Assembly (NCBI GenBank): GCA_023333565.1
Contig: JAJKFH010001865.1
Coordinates: 2,914,001-2,978,000, forward strand
Direction of reading: 5' to 3'
From: Puffinus mauretanicus
Lineage: Eukaryota > Chordata > Aves > Procellariiformes > Procellariidae
DNA length: 64,000 bases
Positions 54,101-64,000 of the stretch are shown here, one piece after another (the stretch's first letter is position 1; every line of letters begins with the position of its first letter). Both the position numbers and the translations under genes were made by a program. The notes under the pieces were generated by a model that was not told the origin of the DNA, did not search any database, and worked only from the letters and a program-made list of their open reading frames with translations.

Positions 54101-57100
54101 TTTGTACAATGTCAAATGCTGATTACTGTTGAATAACCCATTGGTATCCAGTTGGGTATTACGTCTGATAACAACAGTGGGATTACTCATCTATCGCAAT
54201 CTCAAAAGCTCCAGTTTAAGGTCCTCACGCTACACCCCCATTCAAAGATTTGGGGACATTTACAATTTCCATTCCAAGCGACTGTATTTCTCTCCTTTTA
54301 GAAACAATGTGAAATGTATTTACATAGGAAGGAGAATGTTTCTTCATATATTCTGTAGCATTTGGACATTATTTATGTCCTTCTCATGGAAATTTCGTGG
54401 TAACTGTTCTATCTATGATGTTCTTCAATTGCTTCATTTCAGTGAGAGCTGCCATTCATTTTTCTAAATGAAGCCTTATAAACATTTAATGCTCAGGTAT
54501 CCATATGGCCAAATCCTGGGATCTAGAAGCATTTAAATTCCTGCTTATGCTCAATCAGAACTTGACTAATTAGAGTTCATCTGTCCATAACTCAGGTTTA
54601 CAAGTGGGTCCTGTTGGATCTCCAGCCACTCTGGACTTCGGGTAGTAGCAACAGGCTCAGCCAGAATTTGTGTCATCTTCTTTGGAGTTTGGCCTTCTGA
54701 TTTGCTAACTCTCTCTAGTGCACTTTATATGGAGATGAACGTTCAAAACACTTGATAGATTCATATAGCAACACCTCCTGGGCAGGTAGCAAGAATGGCA
54801 CTCCAAAACCTGCCCAAGTAAACTTTGTGCTTCCAGCTGCATTTTACATGAGTCTTATCAATCCTTAAGTGAGTTTGTCTACATCACAGTGGAACATTCA
54901 ACTCAACCTTCAAAGCACTGAAACAGATGAAACCACCTGAGAAACTTAACTAACAGCCCAGGTTCACTCATGACGGATGGAGCTGGAGGCAAGACAATCT
55001 CAGCAAGGGGTCATCAAGTGTGCAATATGCTTCTGGATGCAATTTGTCAGAGCCTGAATCTCTTGACCTTCAGGTCACACTGCATGGGCCATTTGTTCTC
55101 CCTGACATTTCCTGGGAAATAGGAATAGAATTACTAATAGATTCCTCAGGGGAATACCTCAGTTTGGGAGGTATTTAGGGAGTCAAGTCAGAAAAGGCAT
55201 ATTTCTTTAAAAAAGGAAATAATTTGAAAATAAATGAAGATATGCATCATTTAATTCAAATTGGTCCAAAATTCCTATGAAAAACTTGTGTGACCACATA
55301 TTCCTTTTCTAAAAATTGTATTTAGCCTCTAAGCTGGAAAAATATCTTACTGATGGTCATTGATATACCAGTCTTGATATAAATTATCTTCTCTTTATAG
55401 GAATACATTTTTGGAAACCTGGTGTGCTGTAACTTCTCTGTTTAGACAGCCTTTCTATACAGTAGAATAAACTCCAAATAAAGTTTGAGGGTAAAGCAAA
55501 ATCCACATCTTTCTGTATGTAACTTACTATTCAGCTTTATATCAAGTTGATAAACTTGTAAGAATCTACTGAGAGGACTTCATCAGAAAAATAAAAATGT
55601 ATTTTCCATTATTAAAGAAAAAAAATGAATCAATCTTTCATTCCATAAAAATGAATCTGAAAAAGTTCCAACAGGAAGTTCAATTCCAACTGAAAGCATC
55701 TGCGAAACCCAAACTTAACAGTTCTATTGAGTTATAGGACTTTTATCTGAGTGAATGAGGGCATATTAATCTATAATCCTTCAACTGGATTTGTACTGAC
55801 GGTCTCCTTGTTAGCTAGATAGCTAACTGGCTTTTGGGTTTCCTCCTGTGCAGCAATTTACTTCAGTTTAGTTAACTAACTTGCAAGTGTAGAAATCATA
55901 TGCATGTAATTATAAACTTACACTTACAGAGAACTACTATATTGGTATTTCAGGGAGATGTTACAGAGCTGCAATAACTATTATTGAATTAATTGTTTAA
56001 CTGGTAGTTGTGGCTGAATAGATGGATGAGAACTTGAAATTCAGGGACAGAAGGGAAGCCAAGGCACTGCTGAAATAACAGCTGTTGCAGCTGTTGAGCA
56101 CATACTGGGATGCATCAGCGGGCTCTGGGGTTGTCAGGACTCCAGCAGAGTAAGACATATTCTGAGATTTTGGGGCTGGGTGCTACATAAGAGTCACAGC
56201 TGTTGAGACACAGAAGGGTAGAAGGACCGCTGAAGTGTCTCCTTTGTGCTGTCCCTCACTACTGATATGGCACAGAGAGGCAGCATGTGACTGCCTCCGC
56301 AGTGGGGAGGCCACAGTAGCCTCTAACAGTAAAAATAAGAAATTTCAGACACTATGTAGTGTTTCTTTGCAGCAGGGCTGGATTTGGGCGCTAGGAAATG
56401 AAAATGCATGACCAAGCTGCTCTTCTCCATCCTCCATGCCAAGTCAAAGCCAATGAGACAAAGTGTGGTTGAGCTGTCCCTCTCCACATTCAGCTGCTGG
56501 GCATAGTCCACGGAGTGGCAAAGAACAGTCCTGTAAAATATTTTAATGCATCCCGAAGACTCACTGAAATGGATAAGAATTGGATATGAAGGGCCTTAAC
56601 ATCAGTGAAGCAAGGTCAGAATCCATCTTCTATACGAAATCCACATGTTTGCATATTACTGATGTCGATAATAATTGCTTAATAAAAACAGTCCCCAGTA
56701 TCCTGGGTTGTTCTGACAAACAGAACCTTTCTGACCACCAATACGTCAGAATCATTCTGATATTGTGGTCTGGGTGCCACAATACATCCTGGTTTCCTAG
56801 GTTTTATTTCACAAATGTTGTTCCAGTTTCAATGCTGAAGCCAATCAGAGTTTTATAAACTCCCCATACACAAAAGTAACAGAAAAAAAATAAACCAAAC
56901 ACAAAAACACCTTAGCAGCAATACGCTGTATGTTATAGCTGTAGCTGAATGCTCGAGTCCAGATGTTTTTCTTTTTGTAAGTAGCATAAATGTCAAGTAT
57001 AAACAGCAGTTCTGGTTTGGCCCCAGTCCTATGGGTTTGGAAAATGAATTGCTGCTGCCTGATTTCAAATGATCAGAGTTTATTACAATTACATGTACAA

Positions 57101-60100
57101 GTCTTTTCCTTTCAATACATCTATTATCAAATGATGCACTGGGCTAATTATCTGCAGAATACAGTGTCTCTCCATGCTGCCGATGAAAACATGAAAAAGA
57201 CAAAAGTAAACCCTGGCAGAAGCTTTATAAAACACTAACTGATCAATCTGACACAATCCTACAGATCAAGTATCATGTGTGAGTCTACACATTACTCCAG
57301 AAAACAGGCAGAACTTGCCATGTTGTTTGTTAAACTATGGCAATGGGAAGAGTGAAAGCACCCAGAGATGCTCAGCTGTTAGACATTTCTATAAATTTCA
57401 CATCAATGTATTTCAGCTTTCAGGAGAGCATCTGAGATAGGTTTGTCTTTCTCTCACAGGCAGCTAGCCTCTCATTTTGAAATCTGATTCTAATCTCCCT
57501 CCACAATCTGAAAAGCTACTCTGGAAAACAAAAGAAAACTCCTTTTTTTTCCCCACACTTCGTTTAGCCTTCAAATGAAAATGCAAGCACTGAAGAGATT
57601 AAAGGAATAAATCCGTCACAATTAAAAGAGACCATATGTAGGTTAGTCTAACCCTAAGCCTCACCCTTTCCACACTGAAAGTCGGAATGTGTGCCTAATG
57701 TACTGAGAGGTGGCTGTGCTGTAAAATGTTCTTAAAGAGAAACAACAGTAAGAAAACTTCAAGTATTGCAAGTATTCTTATTCAAGTATTATTTTAAACT
57801 TGCTACTACCATCCACACTTTGGGCCAGCAGACCTTCACACAAGAGTGCAGTTCTGTCACTTTCTTTTCCTGCTGTGGAAGGAAAAATAGCACCTAAAGT
57901 TTCCCTGAACTGTGAAAAGCATTAAAAATAAAAAAAGAAAAGATTGCTGAGTGTCTCACTGGAACAAGAATAAAAATAAAGCAAAGGACGTAATGAAAGG
58001 CAATACAGTGTGAGGGAAAAGACGAGAAAACCACGAAGAAGTTCATCTGAGGCTAAGACTGATAGGCAGGGCTCGTGACTGCTTTGTCATGTTCTTCTCC
58101 CTGTTGAAATCTGGTAGACACCTTCCTCTTACAGTACTATGTGGCCATCAGTCCCACATGCCCACAGTCCAGGCTTGTCCATCTTCTCCCATCAAGGTAT
58201 CCAGCACTCAGCCTTGCTGGAGCACTAAAGGAGGTTTCCAGAGTGGTGTTCTTCTTGCTTTGGGAACCGATCTCCTCATCAGTGTAACATACAGTGCTGC
58301 TTAGTTTTAAGACACAACCGCCAAAGCTATTTTCACGTTTTCAAGACTACTGGTTTTGTTAAGACATGTATGCCTACTAAAATGAAGACAGAATAGTGCC
58401 CACCACTAGGTCTGACTGGCCTCTGCTATCCCAGAGCAGGGCTCTCTCAGGCACAAGTCATACTGAGCTGACCTTTAATTGTGCAGACAAAAAGAGGAAA
58501 AGGTAAAGCCACAGAATAACTGTCCAGGTAACTGCTAGGCACGAGGAGTGTGATTTAACTAAGCTGCATCTTAAGTGACAACATGTCCAAGTCCAAGGTC
58601 ATCAACTGCTTTATGAAGAACTTCCTTGATTCAGCAAGAGAACAGAAAGGAACTCTGGAACTACACAGATTTATGCTTTACTCCTCTTACCCAACTGACA
58701 AATGAGAAAGATTTGTCCTTCCTCCCCATCTAACCAACAAGAAAGTCTTTGGTAGGGGAGGCTGTTCCTTAAATTAACTAAGGATCTCTTTACTCCCTGA
58801 AGAAAAATTGGCTCCCTGACTCCCAAAACTGAGAGGTGAAAGGTCATTTTCAGTCTTGTCTTCAAAACTAATGAGCAATGCTGGTGCAATGTTTAGTATA
58901 CAACTGGATAGCCAACTCCATCATTTCCACAGACAGAAGGAAGATACTCTTATCTACATAGAAACCATTCCAGACAAGATATAAGTACACATTTTTAATA
59001 CTATTGCTTACAGCAAAGCATTCTCCTTGATAAAAGATTAGTTTTTCTACCAATAATAATTGACCCTAATTTAATGCAGTTTCCAGAGTTCATTTCACCC
59101 TAGTCTACTTTAATACCCACCAGGTATTTCCTCATTTAACTTAAAAATGCATAGAGGTAATGTGAAGAAACATCCACCTACCATGAAAAGGGCTTCATAG
59201 TTTTCAATCATCTTTTGTACGACAGCTATGATAGCAGTACTCTCTTCAGCTCGAGCTGAGCTCTGAACTGAGAATTCTTTGTCTGTAGATTTCTGCTTGT
59301 GCAACAAGTTAGGGCCAAAGATGGTAGCCAGGTTAAGTGATGTCATTTTGTTCCCAGTAATCTAGAAAACAGAATATAGATGAGGTGGGATCTCCCAGAA
59401 TCTAATTACACAGATATGTATATACACACCCCTACACATACACCCCTACACACACACACTCTCTCTCTCTCTCTCCCCCCTGCCCCCACCCCTGATTTGG
59501 CAGATGGTTCATTCAAAACCAAACCCGAGTGCTAGTCAAATAAAAAATGAACAACTTTCAGAAATGTTGAAACACCTTGTTGGACATCTCTGCAACAAGC
59601 ACTGTGGATTTTCTGGATATATTTTCAAATGGATTGGAGGAGTAGAAGGTGGAAGTGCTGCCTGCCCTTAGTTCCCTGGAAGCTCAGCAGTGGCATACTT
59701 CTTCGGAGCTCAGGGAAACCTCCCTCCTACTTCACCACCTCAGCGTATCAGTGTCTCTTCGGACCAAATACTGAAAACTGTTAGCTTTCTCAAGTAGCAC
59801 TCATGATTTGAAACAGATACAGTGAGGAAAAACACACTTTTCCATATTTAAACAGTTTAGATAATTAAGGAGCACGCTCATTATTTTTATTAGTATTTTC
59901 CTGTCTTTTTGCTTGTTTCCTAGAATATGCCAAATGTTTACTTGTTGGGTGGATTGTTTTGTTTTGTTGTTCTTTTTCTTTTTTCCTACTTTTATACTGT
60001 GCTCAAAAAAGCATTAGTAACCTGATTTTGGAGGAAGCAGAAGGCTAGGAATACATACTAGACTAGACAGAAATTTTCTGAAAAATATGTCATATAGGTT

Positions 60101-62814
60101 ATTAAATCAAAATTTTCATTGTCGTATTTGTGATTACACTACTTTTTTCCCTTTCTGTTCTTTCAACAGAGCAAAAAGCAGGGGTCATGTGCTTCCTCTC
60201 TGTGTCTCCACTTGGTTGCTATTCTGGGAATGCAGAACAAGATGCCAGCAGTGTGACTATATAAGACTATAAGTAAAATTCAGCTGTTGACCCAGCATTT
60301 CTTGCAGGCTTTTTTTGAAGAACAAAAAAATATCATGAGAGTTATTTTTCATTTGTTTCAGTTACATTTGTACTAATTAATTTTAAAAAAGGACAGGAAG
60401 AGGCACCAAAAGGAGGCAATAAAAATAGCATCTCAAGAAATTAGTGGTACAAAACAAATCTTTTCGAAGTAGTATTTTAATTTTTTTTTTTGTAGCTGGT
60501 CATTTACTGGATACTCTAGTCAAACTTACAACTGTGCACCAACTGCACCTGGTTTATTTTTTACAGAGCTCAATTAGAAACCATAGACATGATAGTAAAA
60601 AGAGCTTTTCCTTTTATCGGTGGGACCACTGTGTAATCTTGGAAAGACATCTGCACTAAGTAGGTGCATGGGCAGTCCATAACAAACATGTTGGCTCTTT
60701 GTTTAGAAACTCATCCCAGCATGCCTGTGAGTACAGCACACTCCCTTATTTGCGCACCACCATGCACCCGGCTATTTTTCGGGTGATCTGCATTTTAAAC
60801 ACTGTCAGAGTACTGAGCCACCAAGGATGTACAGGCACGTGGTGCCTCGAGTGTGCCAGGGGCAGCCTCTGGCTGTGCCTGGACCTGCATGTGCAGGCTG
60901 TTCGTACAAACAGTGAGTCTCTTCTTAAGGGTAGCCTCAGGCATCCCTTAAAAATGTTGTAAATATATCCACTGAAATTAACTGAATGAGTAATTTTAAT
61001 AAAGTTAGTCATCCATCTTCATCTTCATAAGAAAGGGCCTGTGTGCCAAAGCTTGGCTGTTTTCCTTCCAGTGATAGCAAACATTCTGATAAAAAACTTT
61101 CTCTTGCCCTGTATGCCTTTATTCACTTTATTATTCATGAATAGCTTAAATAATTGTGAGCAGAATACTGTATTATCTATAAAAGGTATCCAATTGCACA
61201 TAATATTTCTGATGATTACAATACTGCCAAGATAGCTTACATAAATTTGCCTTGCCAAAATACCTGTAGCAGAGCTGAGGTACTATTAAGGGGAATGAAA
61301 ATGCCTTTAATACAACTGCTGGGCCACACCAACTCTCTTAAGCAGCATCCTCTAGTGCTGCAATAAGATCCTCTTGGGTACATTCCTGAACCAACAGAGA
61401 ACTCTTTGCAGGACCTGGGGGACCATGACCTTAACTGGCTTATACATGTTTTTAAGCACAGTAAAATTGTTACAAGCTGCTCTTTTAAAATATTTTCCAT
61501 CATAGTGGTGTAGTTTTTTATCAACTCCTTGCTGAGGACAAAATTAATAGCATTTAAAGTGGATTTAAAAGTGAAACAGGCCTCGAAGTCACTAACAGCA
61601 TACTGTTAGGAAGTTAGGACTTGAGGCAGAAATTCATCAAAACTCAGTCTCAAAGTGCCAATTGTTAAAACCAGTCAACTGTAAAAGGTGTCCAAATTTG
61701 ACAGAAGTCAGCAGGGTTTTCCATCTGGAAGACAAAATTCTCTAGGAGTTTCAGAAGAGCCTCAGAAGTAGTCTCTGCTGCACGTCAGAAGACAGAGAAG
61801 TCTTTCCCACAGATAAACTGGTACAATTTTGTCAAGCAGTGAGAGACTGTATCCATCTCATTCAAAGTTAAGAGTTGCCACCTTTTGCAGAGCAGCCCAC
61901 TAGTTCAAGCATTGTCCTGGTAGAAAATGGGAAACCTGGATTTTCAGATCTTCTCCAGCATGAACGGCGCAGATGCACACATGTGAATGCTCAGAAGCAC
62001 AGCTCAGCCACACGGCTACGGGTGTTCTTGTCTATGTGGGGTGGACGCACTCCAATCTCTCCACTGAATTTGGTCCAGAATGCAACAGTAAGGAGGCCAG
62101 AAGGAAAACAGGCAAAGATGGACCCTGACTCCAACTAGTGATTAGGTCTGTCAGTTAAAAGGACATAGCTGGAGTTCTTGTCCTTTATTTTTTATTCTTC
62201 ACTACCCAGTGCACACAAGGAAGCTAAGGGAACCAAGAAGTGAACTGCTATGTCCAAAGGTCATGTAAGAAAGCAACAACAGAGAATGAAAAAAGAATGA
62301 AAAAGCATACTCTTGAACATCTGACACTTTTCTGTGTGAGTACTTTTTCCATAGAATATAATAGGATAAAACTAGCGGGGGGGGAAGGATGGATAACATT
62401 AGACATTCTTAACAACAAGGTCGATTACACTGTGAATCTCCCAAAGGAAGTGGTAGATGCTTTACTGATTAAGTCATATAAAAATTAAACTTTCACAGCC
62501 CTAAGAACATAGTAAACAACTAAATGGCAAACGTGCAGGCAAGAATATGAAATCTCTCCCGTCTTTCAAGGGTATGCCACCATTGTGTTTGTTTCACAGC
62601 TTTAAAGATCTCTTTTCAGATCATGAATTAAGCGAAGTCAAAGGTCACAAGTGACCAGGACTTACCTCTTGGCCATCTTTGTCTGTGGTGTCTTCTGCGT
62701 GGCCTGCCACTGTGGAGAGGAACTGCAGCAGCCGGTGTAGGGTATCGCAGTTACAGGGAGGTAGAAGATAAATGAGAAGCTGTAAGGTGCTTAGCTGTTC
62801 ATCTGGCTCTAATA
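44410..62814 (-). CDS. ARHGAP6: ARHGAP6, Rho GTPase-activating protein 6 (3' half, six coding exons)
   Basis: Minus-strand spliced gene, join of 62666-62814, 59182-59361, 53814-53911, 47487-47749, 45851-45931 and 44410-45116. After two leading bases of a split codon the joined exons total 1476 nt, which is 491 codons plus a stop with no internal stop. Partial-protein residues 1-109 are the C-terminal part of the RhoGAP domain, including the family motif around [17 protein letters not shown], whose Asn (residue 59) is a conserved Rho-contact position. Residues 110-141 continue the domain edge ([12 protein letters not shown]), and 142-491 are a Ser/Pro-rich tail ending WQIWELL...PETLV. ARHGAP6 family proteins stimulate GTP hydrolysis by RhoA in the cytoplasm and at actin structures. 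The arginine-finger exon and N-terminus lie beyond base 64000. The human protein is about 970 residues, so roughly half is here. Introns measure 3304, 5270, 6064, 1555 and 734 nt. Identity rests on recalled vertebrate ARHGAP6 sequence; no alignment was run. Confidence 0.96.
45117..45850 (-). other. ARHGAP6: ARHGAP6 intron E-F
   Basis: This 734-nt phase-1 intron has gtcagt and ctccag boundaries. The part near 45440-45580 is relatively GC- and CpG-rich, continuing the GC-rich character of the terminal exon. No exon or element was recognised inside. Confidence 0.85.
45851..45931 (-). CDS. ARHGAP6: ARHGAP6 coding exon E (81-nt symmetric exon)
   Basis: This short exon is flanked by a tgctatttag acceptor and an ACAG-gtcagt donor. 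With the preceding G it gives D, then [20 protein letters not shown] then KDPAMT, and its last G pairs with the next exon to give Gly. The [14 protein letters not shown] stretch corresponds to a conserved segment of vertebrate ARHGAP6 tails as recalled, and the phases (1 and 1) fit exons D and F exactly. At 27 codons it could be skipped without changing frame. Splice logic and family match support it; transcript evidence was not available. Confidence 0.92.
46122..46258. repeat. Probable ancient palindromic repeat remnant
   Basis: One end reads GGCCAGATCCTGTAACGGAT and the other ACAAGAACAGGAGGATTCGG. CAGATCCTGT and ACAGGAGGATTCGG are imperfect inverted complements. The interior contains ACTGAAGTCAGTCAG, similar to the TGAAGTCAATGG-type core common in old sauropsid elements. 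The family assignment is from memory of such repeats and not confirmed. Confidence 0.4.
46681..46745. repeat. Possible ancient interspersed repeat fragment
   Basis: The stretch AAGTCCCATTAATTCC..AAGTGCCTAA..AGTACCTCTGA resembles a widespread sauropsid repeat pattern (AAGTCCCATTGATT, AGGTGCCTAA, ACCTTTGA) as I recall it. It is diverged. A repeat-library search would be needed to confirm. Confidence 0.35.
47487..47749 (-). CDS. ARHGAP6: ARHGAP6 coding exon D (Ser-rich post-GAP linker)
   Basis: This 263-nt exon completes the Ser codon split with exon C, then encodes 87 residues beginning [20 protein letters not shown], and ends with one base of a split Asp codon. The middle is rich in Ser and Asp ([20 protein letters not shown]) and contains SP dipeptides, so it is probably disordered and phosphorylatable. 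The later part ([18 protein letters not shown]) looks more ordered. The acceptor is aaaatttctcag and the donor is AAAG followed by gtagag, weaker than the others. It continues to exon E with a phase-1 intron. Confidence 0.94.
47750..53813 (-). other. ARHGAP6: ARHGAP6 intron C-D
   Basis: This 6064-nt phase-2 intron has gtgagt and ctcag boundaries. It is AT-rich. The longest open frame, 48067-48441 on the plus strand, encodes 124 residues with no family I recognise and is probably chance. A poly(A) run lies at 49279-49291. No other feature is supported. Confidence 0.85.
53814..53911 (-). CDS. ARHGAP6: ARHGAP6 coding exon C (end of RhoGAP domain)
   Basis: This 98-nt exon encodes [20 protein letters not shown] then [12 protein letters not shown] and two bases of a Ser codon, so the following intron is phase 2. 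The acceptor has a strong T-rich tract (ttttttgttgtcttcag) and the donor is ATC followed by gtgagt. The sequence matches the segment that follows EALFM in vertebrate ARHGAP6 as recalled. It marks the change from the folded GAP domain to the Ser-rich tail. Confidence 0.95.
53912..59181 (-). other. ARHGAP6: ARHGAP6 intron B-C
   Basis: This 5270-nt phase-0 intron has gtaggt and ttcag boundaries. It is AT-rich single-copy sequence. A GGCCAAATCCTG motif at 54507-54518 is shared with two old repeat remnants elsewhere in the gene. No internal exon, RNA gene or intact mobile element was recognised. Confidence 0.85.
59182..59361 (-). CDS. ARHGAP6: ARHGAP6 coding exon B (RhoGAP core motif)
   Basis: This exon is exactly 60 codons with phase 0 at both ends. 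It encodes [20 protein letters not shown] followed by [20 protein letters not shown] and a terminal helix ending ENYEALFM. The NKMT-x-x-NLA-x-x-FGPNLL block is the signature of RhoGAP domains, and the Asn of NLA contacts the GTPase in solved family structures. The acceptor is ttctgttttctag and the donor is CATG followed by gtaggt. Without splicing the frame runs into intron sequence and stops soon after. A compound microsatellite starts about 58 nt upstream of the acceptor. Confidence 0.97.
59419..59492. repeat. Compound CA / CT / C-rich microsatellite
   Basis: TATACACACCCCTACACATA is followed by a CA run, then a CT run, then a C-rich segment. On the gene strand it reads G-rich, (GA)n, (GT)n ending about 58 nt upstream of the exon B acceptor, in the region where branch points are usually found or just beyond it. 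Confidence 0.9.
62386..62500 (+). mobile_element. CR1-like LINE 3' fragment (eroded)
   Basis: GGATGGATAACATTAGACAT, then GGTCGATTACACTGTGAATC, then TCCCAAAGGAAGTGGTAGAT follow the order of the conserved end of CR1 ORF2 (GGATATTAGG..., GGAA..CTCCC..GGAGGTGGTGGA). It is diverged and lacks the terminal 8-bp tail repeats. Identification is by recalled consensus. Confidence 0.5.
62666..62814 (-). CDS. ARHGAP6: ARHGAP6 coding exon A (RhoGAP domain helices)
   Basis: This 149-nt exon begins with two bases of a split codon and then encodes 49 residues starting [20 protein letters not shown] and ending in DKDGQE. The acceptor is preceded by a good polypyrimidine tract (ttttttcccctcttag) and the donor is AAGAG followed by gtaagt, close to consensus. 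The segment [16 protein letters not shown] matches the helix before the Rho-contacting motif in RhoGAP domains. It joins the next exon in phase 0. The exon carrying the catalytic arginine should lie upstream, beyond the right edge of the window. Confidence 0.95.
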
Positions 62815-64000
62815 CTAAGAGGGGAAAAAATACATTCTAAGAAAATCACTCCAACTAACCTAAAAACAGAACAAACATGCTGTTCCCAGCTCAAAGGAAG
62901 GCATAAGAATAGCTTTGTTTAAGGATCATTTTCCTTATAATGTCAGAAGAAAAAGAGAAAACTCTAAGGAAATATCAAAAGTGTAACAAATACTGTTATG
63001 GGATTTTTGCCTTGGTTGGTCAACGTTTTGTTCACAGGTTCATAGGATCTCTTCTCAGTTTATAAGAGAGCAAAATTGATGTTGCACACTCCATCACTGT
63101 CACTGGGCACAAAAATTCTGCTTAATCTTCTACTTACTCCATTCACTTAGGTATAGCTAATGGTATATACAACAGGGCACCGTTGGGAAGCATTCCAGTC
63201 AGATTTATGGTTTAGGCATTTTAAATGGGTTTTCTTACAATTTCACGTCTTGCAGAGGTACTGGGAGACTGGAAAAGCAACTAGAGATATAAAGGACGTT
63301 CTGCAACCATCATCACTTTAACCGTCTAAAATGCAATGGTAGCCAGTGACAAAGGTGGGCCAGAGGCAGGATCTCAGACATGCGGGCTAGAAAGAATCTG
63401 AAGAACACATGCCAGGCAGCAGCATAAGCTTGAAGGGTCCAACTTTACTTTTGCCCAAATCTATGAGAGTCTGCACTCAGGTCTTAGGCAACATGTTTGG
63501 GAGTACTTAATACGATGGCTTTGAGAACTATTAACTATGATGAAACTTGAACTTTTGAAGCTAGGTTCTTGAAGCTAAACTGGAATTTTGGTCAGTGAAT
63601 AGCTCTAAAAATTAAAAGCATTTATGGTGCTGAGATACCAGGATTCAAATGGGAGTCTGTCATCTGCTACTGCTGAACCAATGACAGGATCAGGATTTAA
63701 TAGATAACATGAATCACATCCTATATACAAATGCAAAAATAGATATAATAAGTGAAATCTTCGTCGTTCCTAGTTTTCTGGGCTATACTTACACAATACG
63801 AAAACCAAGGAAAGACCTCAGCAAATTTGTACTATACAAATATTTGGAGCAAATCATGGCTAGAGTATTAAATCCACAGAAAAAAAGAATATGGTTAGTA
63901 GACATCAAAGAATTCAAACAGGTAAGCTTTTGAAAATCAGTAAATCAAGATGCTATAGAGCTCACAGAGAGTGTTGATGAAAGGTGTATAAAGTTCTCTG
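62815..64000 (-). other. ARHGAP6: ARHGAP6 intron upstream of exon A (partial)
   Basis: This runs from the exon A acceptor to the window edge. No further exon with RhoGAP similarity is seen on the minus strand. Open frames here, such as plus 63709-63933, have no recognisable similarity. The preceding exon, with the catalytic arginine, is expected beyond base 64000. Confidence 0.7.

Larger units (their letters stand above)
59362..62665 (-). other. ARHGAP6: ARHGAP6 intron A-B
   Basis: This 3304-nt phase-0 intron has gtaagt and ctag boundaries. It contains a CR1-like fragment near 62386-62500, an eight-G run at 62377-62384, and a (CA)/(CT) compound microsatellite near the exon B acceptor. Short open frames such as 60699-60962 lack recognisable similarity. 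Nothing else is evident. Confidence 0.85.

Noticed and set aside
62815..64000. A further ARHGAP6 exon with the catalytic arginine
   Set aside because: No minus-strand stretch with splice sites and RhoGAP similarity was found before the window edge.

Overview
The window looks like avian nuclear DNA. It is mostly single-copy sequence with short vertebrate-style exons, GT-AG introns of 0.7 to 6 kb, CpG-rich patches, simple repeats and a few eroded CR1-like LINE tails. No bacterial operons, phage, CRISPR arrays or recent mobile elements are visible. The bird assignment is an inference from repeat poverty and CR1-type remnants; a species cannot be named.

One protein-coding gene can be supported: the 3' half of ARHGAP6 (Rho GTPase-activating protein 6) on the minus strand. 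Six coding exons join in one open frame: 62666-62814, 59182-59361, 53814-53911, 47487-47749, 45851-45931 and 44410-45116. Together they give 491 residues, comprising the C-terminal part of the RhoGAP domain and the whole C-terminal tail to the stop codon. The 81-nt exon at 45851-45931 is too short to show in a simple open-frame scan; it was found by matching the expected family sequence and phase. The 5' part of the gene (N-terminal region, arginine-finger exon, promoter) lies beyond base 64000. The 3' UTR runs downward from 44409, with candidate poly(A) signals near 43.5 kb.

Region by region: 1 to about 43.5 kb is downstream intergenic DNA in which I find no protein-coding gene. It holds a CpG-island-like block at about 24.3-24.7 kb, weaker GC-rich patches between 25 and 41 kb, a long imperfect hairpin at 8740-8799, a short tandem duplication at 5787-5830, microsatellites, old repeat remnants, and several AT-rich homeobox/FOX-motif-bearing stretches that read like conserved non-coding elements. 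From 43.5 to 64 kb is ARHGAP6, whose introns hold old palindromic repeat remnants, a compound microsatellite close to one splice acceptor and a CR1-like tail.

ARHGAP6 is known as a RhoA-selective GAP that also affects the actin cytoskeleton independently of GAP activity. The most interesting protein-level observations are a C-terminal E-T-L-V ending (class I PDZ-ligand form), a PPPPY (WW-ligand form) in the tail, and a symmetric 81-nt exon that could be skipped without a frameshift. I found no convincing new biological system. The large, apparently gene-free downstream flank, where the mammalian neighbour HCCS would be expected, is the main structural puzzle.
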